NCBI GenBank assembly: GCA_015058875.1
Contig: SVBN01000016.1
Coordinates: forward strand, 1 to 49,896
Length of the DNA stretch: 49,896 nt
Direction of reading: 5' to 3'
Origin: Erysipelotrichaceae bacterium
GTDB taxonomy: Bacteria > Bacillota_I > Bacilli_A > Erysipelotrichales > Erysipelotrichaceae
The position numbers and the translations under genes are program-made. The notes beneath the pieces are model-generated. The model worked only from the letters and a program-made list of their open reading frames with translations. It did not search any database and was not told the origin of the DNA. Positions 1 to 9,700 of the stretch are shown in pieces. The stretch's first letter is position 1; each line of letters starts with the position of its first letter.

Positions 1-2
1 TG

Positions 3-92
3 GAAAAGATTGATATTCTGCTGAATTTAGCATTTCAATCCGCAGTTTCACTGAAATATAGAGAATACTTCAGCAGAAATACTGGGAATTAA
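3..92 (+). CDS. C-terminal end of an unidentified protein (partial)
   Basis: A 29-codon open frame enters from the left edge and ends at a TAA at 90-92. It lies on the same strand as the next genes and its peptide is a plausible helical protein tail. Nothing in it identifies a family. It could also be chance, because 29 open codons are not strong evidence. Confidence 0.35.
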   Translation, partial: EKIDILLNLAFQSAVSLKYREYFSRNTGN

Positions 93-146
93 GCCTGTTA
101 TTAGCACTCATGTGCAAAAACGGTTTTTATTTTTTTGCCGGAAAAC

Positions 147-174
147 TGAACCGTTTCCGCTTCCGGATTGTATA
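147..174 (+). promoter_or_regulatory. Possible ECF-type autoregulated promoter
   Basis: TGAACC (147-152) is separated by 16 bases from TGTATA (169-174), which resembles the TGAAAC-N16-CGTATA pattern used by ECF sigma factors such as SigW. It lies directly upstream of an ECF sigma gene, and ECF genes often activate themselves. The predicted transcript start (about 181) falls on the Shine-Dalgarno, giving a very short leader, so the call is tentative. Confidence 0.35.
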
Positions 175-192
175 TATGGTGAGGAGCATCCG

Positions 193-666
193 ATGAAGCC
201 TGAACTGGAAGAAGTGATTAAGCAATACAGCAGAAATATTTACCTGACGGCATACGCAGTCACCGGCTGCAGACAGGACGCTGAGGATGTGCTGCAGGAA
301 ACACTGATTGCCTATGCCGCGTCTGGAAAGGATTACGACAGCATGGATCATGTCAGGGCATGGCTTCTGCGCACGGCTTCAAATAAGGCGCTGAATGTCA
401 GAAGATCTTTCTGGAACAGAAACCGGACGGATATGGAAGAGTACATGACGGAAAGCAGAGAGAATGGAAGCACTTCCGTTCTGCATGCCGTATCCCGGCT
501 GAATCCCGGACAGGCGCAGGCTGTCCATCTGTATTATTACGAAGGTTATTCCGTCCGTGAGATTGCGGGGATTCTGAGAATTCCCGAAGGGACTGTCAAA
601 AGCAGACTGGCACTGGCCAGGAAACAGCTGAAGAAAATACTGCAGGAGGAGTGGGAGAATGAATAA
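193..666 (+). CDS. ECF-type RNA polymerase sigma factor
   Basis: The 157-residue protein has the two-domain layout of a sigma-70 family ECF factor. A region 2 helix set lies near residues 8-75 (with the typical GCRQDAEDVLQET stretch), and a region 4 helix-turn-helix near 110-150 reads REIAGILRIPEGTVKSRL. The ATG at 193 was chosen because GAGGAG sits 6 bases upstream; an earlier GTG at 112 would add an unlikely basic/aromatic leader. The next gene overlaps its end by 8 bases and encodes a membrane protein, the usual sigma/anti-sigma arrangement. What it senses is unknown. Confidence 0.85.
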   Translation: MKPELEEVIKQYSRNIYLTAYAVTGCRQDAEDVLQETLIAYAASGKDYDSMDHVRAWLLRTASNKALNVRRSFWNRNRTDMEEYMTESRENGSTSVLHAVSRLNPGQAQAVHLYYYEGYSVREIAGILRIPEGTVKSRLALARKQLKKILQEEWENE

Positions 667-1360
667 CAGGGAAAAATACCGCATGGCATTTGACGGGCTT
701 GAGATCAGCGGAACACCTGACTGTGAAACAATCCGTGCTGCCGCAGTGCAGAGAATCAGAAACAGAAGAATCCGGGCGGCTGTCCTGCCGGTGCTGCTGG
801 CGTTTCTGTTCACGGCGGAATACCATGCGGATGCACAGTTCCGGGAGGTAATCCGTGAATGGACGCAGGGAACATCACGTCATGTTGTGCAGACAGAAGC
901 GGAGAAGGGAATTACGGAAACAGAAGTGGTGATGAAGGACGGAACAGTCGTCCGCATCATGTCTTCGGGTGATACATCGCAGAAGATGATGGAGAGCTTC
1001 CTGGATACGATTGCCTTCGTCGGCGTCAATGACAGGGGCAGAGTCATGCTTTACTATCAGGATCAGACCGGGGACATTACGCCGTATTTTAAGCCGCTGG
1101 ATCAGGAGATAATACTGTCTTACGATAACGGGGAAACCGGAACGGTCTTTCTGCGGGATTATGCATATGTAAAGTTTCTGGATGTGCATTACTGTATCGG
1201 GCATATAGAGAATGCAGAAACCGGTTTTGATTATTATCAGATCTTCAGCAGGGGTGAATACTGCAGCGTTCCGGGAAAGGGAATGGTTTCCTGTGCATTC
1301 CTGCCGGGGGAAATCGGCGGATATATATTTCCTTCGTATGCGGATTATCTCAGGGATTAA
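659..1360 (+). CDS. Membrane-anchored partner of the sigma factor (putative anti-sigma)
   Basis: The 233-residue protein has a basic N-terminal cytoplasmic stretch (about residues 1-38), a single hydrophobic segment (about 39-54), and a 180-residue extracellular part with no family I recognise. Gene order, the 8-base overlap with the sigma gene and the single membrane span suggest that the N-terminus holds the sigma factor and the outer part senses a signal. No HxxxCxxC zinc anti-sigma motif is visible, so the role rests on context. Confidence 0.55.
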   Translation: MNNREKYRMAFDGLEISGTPDCETIRAAAVQRIRNRRIRAAVLPVLLAFLFTAEYHADAQFREVIREWTQGTSRHVVQTEAEKGITETEVVMKDGTVVRIMSSGDTSQKMMESFLDTIAFVGVNDRGRVMLYYQDQTGDITPYFKPLDQEIILSYDNGETGTVFLRDYAYVKFLDVHYCIGHIENAETGFDYYQIFSRGEYCSVPGKGMVSCAFLPGEIGGYIFPSYADYLRD

Positions 1361-1417
1361 GCATACTGTCTGAATGCAAAGAAAAGAAATATTTATCCGG
1401 AAATGCGTGATATGAAG

Positions 1418-1446
1418 AGTCATGAGAAATCATGGCTTTTTGTTTT
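1418..1446 (+). terminator. Rho-independent terminator after the sigma/anti-sigma pair
   Basis: An 8-bp stem (AGTCATGA at 1418-1425, TCATGGCT at 1430-1437, one G-T pair) with a GAAA loop is followed by TTTTGTTTT. It separates the sigma operon from the ABC transporter. Confidence 0.75.
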
Positions 1447-1488
1447 ATAATAGGAGTTAATCTGATTCAGCAAAAACGGAGCGGAAAA

Positions 1489-2853
1489 ATGGGAGAAACT
1501 TTTAATATGGGTTCAGGAATATATTCGGGCTTTTCATTGATCGTACTGACGGCAGGTTTATGGAAAATCTTTGAGAAACTCGGCGGAACGGGCTGGTGGG
1601 CTCTGATTCCGGGCTGGAGATGGTATAAACTGGGAGAACTCTGCGGAAGAGAGCGGGACGGCATCGCGGCATTTATACTTGAGATTTCCTTGTTTATCAT
1701 GCGTCTGACACTGGACGTGCTGGAAAACGGCACAAACACCTATATGATGTGCCTTCTGACGGCAATGGTTGTGGTTATGATGCTTGCGGTCAGTGAGATC
1801 AGGATCGGTGCCGGTGTGTGCCGGCGCTTCTCACAGCCGAAGAAATGGCTGTTTCTCTGGGGAATTGCCAGCTGGATCCCGGCGGCACTCTGGGGATTTT
1901 CCGATCAGTATCAGCCGGCAGGTTCATCGGATTCCCCGGAAGAACAGGAAAGCGCCGGTACAAAACCTGCGGAAATCAGTTTCTCACAACAGACACTGCA
2001 TCCTGTCGGGGACGGCCTTACCGTCAATCTGAAGGAGCGCACGGTACGCGATTTCCGCAAAACAAGATATCTTCTGAAAGATATCAGTCTGAATATCCCG
2101 AATTATTCTTTGGTACTGCTGCTGGGAGGATCGGGATCCGGCAAGACGACTTTCGTCAATGCAATTACAGGTTATGAAAAAGCAAACGCCGAAGTTCTTC
2201 TGAACGGTGAAAACATCTATCAGAATTACGCTACGATGAAATACCGGATCGGATTTGTTCCACAGCAGGAACTGATCCGTCTGAATGATACGGTTCTTGA
2301 TACGCTGCAGGATGCCGCCAAACTCAGACTGCCGGTGAGTGAGGACAGAAAAGAACGGAAAGCCCGGATAGATGAGGTAATGGATATTCTCGGTCTGGAA
2401 ACAGGTTCCGAGGGACTGGTATCCAAAAAATCCGGAGGCATGAAAAAGCGTATTTCCATTGCGACGGAACTTATCTGCAAACCGGAGCTGTTCATACTGG
2501 ATGAACCGGATTCCGGACTGGACGGGGTCATTGCCAAGGAGCTGTTCAATACACTGCGCAAGATTGCGGATGAAGGTCATATTGTCATAACGATTACGCA
2601 TATACCGGACCGTGTGGCGCATCTGTTCGACCAGGTCATTGTCCTGGCAAGAGATTCCGGAAGAGTCGGACGCCTCGCATTCAGCGGAACGCCGGATGAA
2701 GCCAGGGCGTTCTTCGGGAAGGAAACCATGGAAGAAATTGTCATGGCTGTCTCCAAAAAGGATGACGGCGGTGAAGGCAGAGCGGATGAATTCATTGCCA
2801 AATATGCGGAATATATGAAGCAGAAGAATATGCAGGAGGCGGATCATGAGTAA
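1489..2853 (+). CDS. ABC transporter ATPase fused to an N-terminal membrane domain
   Basis: The first 150 residues hold several hydrophobic segments and the GWWALIPGWRWYKLGEL-like pattern of the DUF5684 membrane domain. Residues about 180-430 form an ABCG-like nucleotide-binding domain: Walker A GGSGSGKTT near 213, signature SGGMKKRIS near 315, Walker B LFILDEPDSGLD near 332. The start at 1489 is preceded by a weak CGGAG; 1507 is an alternative start. The permease gene overlaps the end by 8 bases, so the pair is probably an exporter or membrane-remodelling transporter. Substrate unknown. The fusion is unusual for a soluble ATPase subunit. Confidence 0.8.
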   Translation: MGETFNMGSGIYSGFSLIVLTAGLWKIFEKLGGTGWWALIPGWRWYKLGELCGRERDGIAAFILEISLFIMRLTLDVLENGTNTYMMCLLTAMVVVMMLAVSEIRIGAGVCRRFSQPKKWLFLWGIASWIPAALWGFSDQYQPAGSSDSPEEQESAGTKPAEISFSQQTLHPVGDGLTVNLKERTVRDFRKTRYLLKDISLNIPNYSLVLLLGGSGSGKTTFVNAITGYEKANAEVLLNGENIYQNYATMKYRIGFVPQQELIRLNDTVLDTLQDAAKLRLPVSEDRKERKARIDEVMDILGLETGSEGLVSKKSGGMKKRISIATELICKPELFILDEPDSGLDGVIAKELFNTLRKIADEGHIVITITHIPDRVAHLFDQVIVLARDSGRVGRLAFSGTPDEARAFFGKETMEEIVMAVSKKDDGGEGRADEFIAKYAEYMKQKNMQEADHE

Positions 2854-3787
2854 ACAGGTACGCTACAGGGGAAGACTCTCCCAGATCGGGATTTATCTCG
2901 GCAAGCTGCTCCGCATGTTCATTTACCAGAATGACTGGAAAGTGCTGCCGATGTCGGCGGTCATCGCCGGAGCCGTGACATTCGCCGTCGGAAACAATAT
3001 TTTCAAAACCCAGGAGGGAACGCTGAGCGGATGTTTCTCGCTGGTATGCGTCTGTATCTGGAACGGCTTCTTCAATTCAATCCAGGTGGTATGCCGCGAG
3101 CGTGCCATCATCAAGCGCGAACACCGTGCCGGCATGCATATCACTTCCTATATTGCGGCGCATATGATCTATCAGATGATGCTGTGCATCCTGCAGACCG
3201 CAATCCTGATCTTTATCTGTTCCGTGGCAAAGATGAAGTTTCCGGAACAGGGACTTGTCACCGGCAATTTCTTTCTGGACCTTGGCATTTCCATGTTCCT
3301 GATTACCTATGCGGCGGATATGATGTCGCTGGCAATCTCGTCTCTGGTACGCAATACGACAACGGCCATGACGCTGATGCCGTTCATGATGATGTTCCAG
3401 CTGGTATTCTCCGGCGGACTGATTCATCTGGAAGGCGCAGCCGCGCATCTGACGAAGTTTACCATCGCAAAATGGGGACTGGAGAACCTGTGCGCACTCG
3501 GTAATTTCAATTCCCAGCCGATGGTGACACTGTGGAATACGATCTGGAAATTCAGAGCGATGAATATCGAAGGATATGAGCCGGTGAAGGAATTCACCGA
3601 TATGATACTGCGGGAAAACCGGCTGAATGAATTTCTTCAGGAATCGGGTTCCTATACGCAGGTTGCCGCGTATGCATTTGAGCCTTCCACGGTGCTGAAC
3701 TGCTGGAAGTATCTGATTCTCTTTGCAATGATCTTTGCGGCAGCCGCAGTGCTTCTGCTGCAGAATGTCGACCGTGACAAGCGATGA
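2846..3787 (+). CDS. ABC-2 type transporter permease
   Basis: The 313-residue protein has about six hydrophobic segments in the ABC-2 (ABCG-like) pattern, with a long polar loop near residues 225-275 before the last span. It overlaps the ATPase gene by 8 bases and is followed by a terminator, so the two form a complete two-gene transporter. No substrate can be deduced. Its place next to the type VII locus is suggestive only, since a terminator and a separate upstream region lie between them. Confidence 0.75.
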   Translation: MSKQVRYRGRLSQIGIYLGKLLRMFIYQNDWKVLPMSAVIAGAVTFAVGNNIFKTQEGTLSGCFSLVCVCIWNGFFNSIQVVCRERAIIKREHRAGMHITSYIAAHMIYQMMLCILQTAILIFICSVAKMKFPEQGLVTGNFFLDLGISMFLITYAADMMSLAISSLVRNTTTAMTLMPFMMMFQLVFSGGLIHLEGAAAHLTKFTIAKWGLENLCALGNFNSQPMVTLWNTIWKFRAMNIEGYEPVKEFTDMILRENRLNEFLQESGSYTQVAAYAFEPSTVLNCWKYLILFAMIFAAAAVLLLQNVDRDKR

Positions 3788-3809
3788 TAAAAGAATGATC
3801 TGTATCTGA

Positions 3810-3835
3810 CCTCCGTATATCTGCGGAGGTTTTTT
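3810..3835 (+). terminator. Rho-independent terminator
   Basis: CCTCCG (3810-3815) pairs with CGGAGG (3824-3829) and is followed by a run of T. It ends the ABC transporter operon. Confidence 0.85.
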
Positions 3836-3875
3836 AATTTCTGCCCGATTTTCATAATACTGGACAGAGAAAATT

Positions 3876-3892
3876 AAATAACGTTGTTATTT
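3876..3892. repeat. Inverted repeat upstream of the type VII locus
   Basis: AAATAAC-GTT-GTTATTT is a perfect 7-bp-arm inverted repeat 65 bases before the first WXG100 gene. It may be an operator; its AT-rich stem makes it a poor terminator. Confidence 0.4.
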
Positions 3893-3956
3893 TCTTCCGG
3901 AAAAACGGGGATTGCCTCAAAAAAGCAAATATTCATAACAGAGGAGGTAATTCAAC

Positions 3957-4259
3957 ATGAGAAGTATTGCAGTAGAACCCGAACGTCTGGAAGCATGTGC
4001 GTCACGGATGGAACAGGAAACCGATGACTACACAGCGGCGTTCATGCGGCTTTTTGAAGCCGTCGACCGAATGAAAGCGGGATGGGAAGGAAAAGACAAC
4101 GCCGCTTTCACGAATCAGATCCGGAAGTTTGAAGGAGACTTCCGGCAGATGTCCGTACTCTGCATGGAGTATGCAGAGTTTCTGAGAAATTCCGCACGTG
4201 CCTACCGGGAAATGCAGGATGACCTGACGTCCCAGGCTTCGGCATTGAGTGTCGGATAG
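3957..4259 (+). CDS. WXG100 family protein (EsxA-like)
   Basis: At 100 residues it has exactly the family's length and the central turn W43-E44-G45 between two amphipathic helices. WXG100 proteins are secreted as helical-hairpin dimers by type VII systems and also serve as core components. A strong GAGGAGGT ribosome site precedes the ATG. It is first in the locus, 13 bases ahead of a second WXG100-like gene. No clear YxxxD/E export motif is visible at its C-terminus, so export may depend on pairing with the neighbour. Confidence 0.85.
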   Translation: MRSIAVEPERLEACASRMEQETDDYTAAFMRLFEAVDRMKAGWEGKDNAAFTNQIRKFEGDFRQMSVLCMEYAEFLRNSARAYREMQDDLTSQASALSVG

Positions 4260-4272
4260 AAAGGAGAACAGC

Positions 4273-4572
4273 ATGAACAATCTCAGAATATCCCTGGCGG
4301 AAGTCAGCGAATGCGCTTCTTCGATCCGTACGCTGAATGCACAGATGTATGATCTGCTGATAAGAATGAAGGCGGATATGAACGAAACCGGCGGAACCTG
4401 GATTTCGGAAGGCGGGGAACGGATCCGCGCCCGCTTCAATCAGTTTGCGTCAAGATTTGAAACCCAGAAGGAAATCATCGATTCGTATGCCAGATTCCTG
4501 GATCTGACAGTCTCAAGCTACGATTCGCTGGAAACTGCCATCAGTTCCAATGCGGAAACAATCCAGTATTAA
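4273..4572 (+). CDS. Second, divergent WXG100-like protein
   Basis: The 99-residue two-helix protein has its turn tryptophan at 43, but the motif reads W-ISE-G (W-x3-G) instead of WxG. A YxxxE sequence (YDSLE) near residue 84 matches the bipartite type VII export signal. The start at 4273 has AAAGGAGA upstream. I infer that it pairs with the preceding WXG100 protein as a heterodimer, with this partner supplying the export motif. Its last 23 bases overlap the lipoprotein gene. Confidence 0.75.
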   Translation: MNNLRISLAEVSECASSIRTLNAQMYDLLIRMKADMNETGGTWISEGGERIRARFNQFASRFETQKEIIDSYARFLDLTVSSYDSLETAISSNAETIQY

Positions 4573-6727
4573 AACAATACTGGCACTCCTGACGGCATCC
4601 GCTGCCGCACTCTGTGCGGCCGGGTGCCGGGCACCGGTCCGGGAGATTCTGCTTGGGGAATGGCTCGGGCTGATCGTATCAGAAACAGGCATCACATCGT
4701 ATGCTGAGGAAGCTCCATATTACTTCGGCATCGATGAATCATCGGTTTACTACGATGCGGTGCAGTCCGCCGCCGGATGGGGAATCATCGGAACGGACGC
4801 CGTGCCGGATCCTTACGCTGCTTTGACAAGGGAGTGGACCGCATATACGCTGGTCAATCTGGCCGGAATCAGATCCGGGAATACCGTCAGCTTCCGTGAC
4901 CGGAATGCATCGCAGTTTCCCGAACAGATTTCCTCTGCAATTGCATCCGGTCTGATGAAAACCGACCGTCATAACCGCTTCCACCCGAAGGAGGTGATTG
5001 ACGGCGATGAGGCACGCATCCTACTGGAGGAAACAATCCGGTACATGAATGAAAGAAAACCGGAGACTGGCGGGGGAGAAATGGTACTGCAGGAGGATGT
5101 GATTCCGGAAGTACCGGAGTCGCTGGATACGGAAAGCGGGAGGGCGCTGTTTGCCTCAGGTTCACAGGTTTATGAAGGCGCTGTATTTGCGACCGGCAAT
5201 GATGAAATTCCCTATGCCGAAGCGGAAGAGGTGATGATCAGTGAAGACGGAGAAACGGAAGTGCAGTGGAAAGAGGCGGGGGCGGAAGATGTCATTTCCG
5301 ATCTCGATCTTTCCGGCAGTTTCGACCTTGATTTTTCCCGGGCTGAGATCATTGATCTGCTGAATCCGGAAATACCGCAGGAAAGCTCGGCATCCGACCC
5401 GGCATTTACGCTGATGCGCATGAGGCCGCTCCAGAAAAGCACGCAGATCAGAGGCTGGAATATCTCCTACGGGATTACGGCTTCGGGACTGAAGGCTTCC
5501 GCAGTAAAGACAGCCGCATCAGGAATACAGGTCTCGGCGGAAGCGGAGCTTTCCGGCGTGCGTCCGGTTTATGAATGGCATATGCATGCCGGAAAAACAG
5601 ACAATGCCTATTTCCGCATCGACTGCATCACATCCCAATCGCTCCGGGCAAAACGCAGCGCACAGAAGCAGCTGCGTGCGGACGGAGGGAAAATCGATCC
5701 GAAGGATTTTATGAATTCCCTGAAAGCTGCGTTCAGTGAAACGGATGATACCGCAGATCTTTCCGTACCGCTGTGCACCATACGGATTCCGGTACCGGAA
5801 ATGCCTGTTGTGAGCATTGTCTGCCGGATTGAGCTGAATCTGAAAGCGGACGGAAGGGCGGAGATTTCCCTGAGCCAGAACCATTCCCTCGGGATGGAAA
5901 TCAGAAACGGAATGATGCGTCCGATCCATGAAACACAGAAAAAGCAGAATGCGCTGATGCACGCCTCCGCATCCATGACTTCGGATATCATGTTCGCCAT
6001 GGAAGCGGGAAAGCTGAGGCTGTGCGACTGCGGAGCGGAAGCGGGCGTCAGAGGCACGCTTGTCTCTACCGTACACGCGTACGATGCGCAGAACAGCCAT
6101 TCCGCAATGACGACATCGCTGCCGGCGGATCTGGTGGCGGAGTGCGCCGCCGGGGCGGCGGATATTCTTGTATGCAGTGATATCCGGGGCGGATGGATTC
6201 TGAACCTAAATCTGAATTCCGGAAGTTCATTTGCCGGAAAGATGGGATTCGGCGCCTCGCTTCCGATTCTGAGTGAAAGCAATGCGCCGCTTGTACCGGG
6301 GATGAAAACACATATGGAGAATTTCCATTTTGTGGATCACTGCACGCGCGGGTCACGCAGCGCGCCGCTGAAAAAGGAAGAGGTGCCGGACGGGGAACAG
6401 ATTTCCGTTGATTCGTATGCGCTGATCGGCAATGCCGGAGAAACGCTGAACATCAAAGTGACCGCACTGCCGGAAGCCTACAGTCTCAGTTCCCTGATTT
6501 ATCAATCTTCGGATCCGCTGACAGTCGCAGTTCTGAACGATGGGACGCTGCAGCTGAACCGGGAAGGAAGCGCAGTGATCACAATATCCACGAACGACGG
6601 GAAATACCGGGTAAAATGCACTGTTGCAGTGCGCCATGAGGAGAAACATGATACTCATACAGATCAGCTCAGGCAGATGCAGAACACAGCGGCTCAGGGA
6701 AGGTACATGCAGAATCAGTGTGCTTGA
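4550..6727 (+). CDS. Large lipoprotein of the type VII locus (SLH-like and Ig-like parts)
   Basis: The 725-residue protein starts with a lipoprotein signal peptide (basic start, hydrophobic core, lipobox ending AAGC with Cys26). Residues about 60-170 contain two SLH-like repeats. Residues about 640-705 read as a bacterial Ig-like group 2 (Big_2) domain. The middle is unrecognised, with an acidic stretch near 195-280. It begins inside the second WXG100 gene (23-base overlap) and ends 80 bases inside the ATPase gene, so it is translationally embedded in the locus. A cell-surface or scaffold role in secretion is inference; it is not a known EsaA, EssA or EssB. Confidence 0.7.
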   Translation: MRKQSSIKTILALLTASAAALCAAGCRAPVREILLGEWLGLIVSETGITSYAEEAPYYFGIDESSVYYDAVQSAAGWGIIGTDAVPDPYAALTREWTAYTLVNLAGIRSGNTVSFRDRNASQFPEQISSAIASGLMKTDRHNRFHPKEVIDGDEARILLEETIRYMNERKPETGGGEMVLQEDVIPEVPESLDTESGRALFASGSQVYEGAVFATGNDEIPYAEAEEVMISEDGETEVQWKEAGAEDVISDLDLSGSFDLDFSRAEIIDLLNPEIPQESSASDPAFTLMRMRPLQKSTQIRGWNISYGITASGLKASAVKTAASGIQVSAEAELSGVRPVYEWHMHAGKTDNAYFRIDCITSQSLRAKRSAQKQLRADGGKIDPKDFMNSLKAAFSETDDTADLSVPLCTIRIPVPEMPVVSIVCRIELNLKADGRAEISLSQNHSLGMEIRNGMMRPIHETQKKQNALMHASASMTSDIMFAMEAGKLRLCDCGAEAGVRGTLVSTVHAYDAQNSHSAMTTSLPADLVAECAAGAADILVCSDIRGGWILNLNLNSGSSFAGKMGFGASLPILSESNAPLVPGMKTHMENFHFVDHCTRGSRSAPLKKEEVPDGEQISVDSYALIGNAGETLNIKVTALPEAYSLSSLIYQSSDPLTVAVLNDGTLQLNREGSAVITISTNDGKYRVKCTVAVRHEEKHDTHTDQLRQMQNTAAQGRYMQNQCA

Positions 6728-9700
6728 TCACACCTGCAGAATCACGGTACGTGATCATGCGGCTGAAATCAAAGCAGCTGAAGGACTGCGTGAGATCAGA
6801 GGAGTACGGATCAGCGGCGTTCATGTCTTTGAAAACGAAGCGCAGGAGCGCTGCGTCTGCATCTTCTGCCGGGACAGTGCAGGATGGGATGAATTCGCAT
6901 CATACCGGTTTATGCAGGATGAGATATCCATCGGCAGCGCGAAGCAGGACCGGATCCGGATTAATGACGCGAGAATGCCTGCATCGGGCATTGTGATCGA
7001 CCGGCAGAAGCGGATCATCACTGACAGGGCGGGGTGCGGACTGCTTTCTGTCGACGGACAGGTATGCAGGGAAGCGGTGCTTGCGGAAGGATCGGACGTG
7101 CGGATTCTGAATCTGAGGATCCTTCCGGTGAAAGACATGTTTCTGATCAACCGTCCGGAAAACATTGCGGCTGAGGGAGAACAGATCAAGCCGGAAGGCG
7201 GAAAGACATTTCAAAGTATGTCCTGCGGGAGTGAAAATCATACCGGAGGAACAGATCTGAAGGAGCGGTTTTTTCAGGAGGAACTGGCTGCGCCGGAAAG
7301 CACAACGAGCGTCCGGCGCATTCCGCTGATCCTGACAATCGGACCGTCCCTGACCATGGCGGCAGCCTCCGGAGCGGGAAGCTTTTTCTCCGTAAAGAAT
7401 GCATTGATGAACGGAAGGGATCTGATGGATCTGATGCCGATGATCCTGATGCCGGCGGGAATGATTGCCGGAGCATTGATCTGGATGCCGGCTTCCAGAA
7501 TCTATGAAAACCATGCCGGAAAGCGCGGCAGGAAGCTCAGAATTTCATCCTACCGGGAATATCTTGCCGATATGAAGGAAAGAATCCTCTCACAGCAGAA
7601 GGCATACAGGAAACAGACGGAAATCCTGTTTCCTGAGAATCCGTGTGAGCGGGCAATGTGGCTTTCCTCACCCGCAAAACAGGAGTATCTCTGCTTTGCA
7701 TGCGGGTACGGGAGCGAGCAGTGGGAGATCCGGCTCAATGCATCCTTCCGCCTGAGTGAATCGGATCCGCTGTTTCCGATGATTGCCGGTCTGAAAGAGA
7801 CGGCCTGCATTCAGGAGGATGTGCTTCTGGTCAGAAGTCTGAAGAATTATGAAACCGTATATCTTCTGAAGTCGGAAAAGGCGGAGGACTTTATGATCCG
7901 GATGATGACCATGCTTTTGTGGAATCATTCCCCGGAATGTGTTTCCGCGGGAATTCTCTGCAGTCCCGGGTGGGAACAGGAACATTTCTGGATCCGCTTC
8001 CTGCCGCATCTGAGAGGCAGCGGCGGACGCCGGATTTTTCATAGTCCGAAAGATATGATTTCCGGATCCGCTGCGGATGAGAAAGAAATGATCTGGTTTA
8101 TCACGGATGAAAAAATGCGGGCAATGATTCCTTCCGGCGATCACCATACGGTAATGCTGTGTGAAAAGAAACCGTTATTGAAGAAAAACGAGCTTCTGAT
8201 TGAATCGTACAGTCACGGCGGCAGAATGAGCAGCATCACGGAAACAGTACATTTTGCCTATAGCCCTCATCATATTGATCCGTGGTCAGCGGCTTACCGG
8301 ATGCACATGGCCGCCGATCCGGAGACTTTCATGCATCAGAGCACCGGTTTCTTCCGGCTGATGGGCTTCAGCAGTGCTGAAGAGCCCGATATCCGCGGAA
8401 ACTGGAAGGTCAATCATACGGCCGATCATATCCGCACTGCAATCGGAACAGACAGCCGGGGAGACAGGATCATTCTGGACCTGCATGAAAACGGAATGGG
8501 ACCGCACGGGCTGATCGCAGGGATGACGGGCAGCGGCAAATCGGAGCTGATCCTGACAATTCTGCTCGGCCTGGCAGTGCGCTATTCACCTTCCGACCTG
8601 CAGTATGTTCTGATCGACTTCAAAGGCGGGGGCGTGGTGCAGGCGCTGTCCTGCGGGGGGACTTATATTCCGCATCTGAGCGCTGTTCTGACGAATCTGA
8701 ATGACAATGTACTGCAGCGCGCGCTGGTTTCCTTTTCAAATGAATGCCGAAGGCGTGAAACGCTGCTGAACAGGGCTTCACAGATTTACGGCAGACCCGT
8801 GGCCAATACCGATATGTATCAGCGTCTGTGGAACAGCGGATCGGGCCTGCCGTATCTTCCGCATCTGGTCATCCTGGTGGATGAGTTTGCGGAACTGAAG
8901 AAAACCTGTCCGGAATTTCTGAAGGAACTGATGAGTCTGGCAAGGATCGGCAGAAGCCTCGGCCTGCATCTGATTCTTGCGACCCAGAAGCCGGGCGGCG
9001 TCGTGGATGAACAGACCTGGTCCAATGCAAGATTCCGGATCTGTCTGAAAGTCAGGGATCCGCAGGACTCCGCGGAAATGCTGCACTGCCGGGACGCGGC
9101 CGATCTGCATCAGCCAGGAGAATTCATCCTGCAGTACGACAGCGTGGTGCTGAAAGGAAGAGCCGGATACGCCTCCGGACCGTTTCAGCGGAAACATGCC
9201 GGCTTCGGCATTACGGATTCCGCCGGCAGAACCGTATATGAGGATGCCCCGGAAGCGGAAGGCAGTCTGAATGAAGCGGCGGCGGCAGTGCGGATGCTGG
9301 TGCAGGCTTCCGCCGGCATGGATTATGCCGTGCAGAAAATCTGGCCGGATGAGCTGGAGGAGCTGCGTGCAGCGGATGCGGAACGCTTTCCGGCCGGAAC
9401 CATCGGCATTCTGGATGATTTTGACAACGGCGTCCAGCCGCCGCTGATGTTCAGCGGATCATATCCCGGAACGGCTGTCATTGCCGCACAGAAAGCCGTC
9501 AGGCAGGAGTTTGCGCGGAGTCTTCTGTACCTTATGCTGAGAATGCGCCGGAAGGAAGATGAATACTGCCTGCTGGATGATACGGGAATGAATGAAGCAT
9601 GGATCCGGGAATGTCCGGGCATGATCGGTTCAGGCTCCCTTGCCGATGATGAGCTGATCCGCAATCTGTACAGACATCTGAGAAACAGGAAAGATATCGG

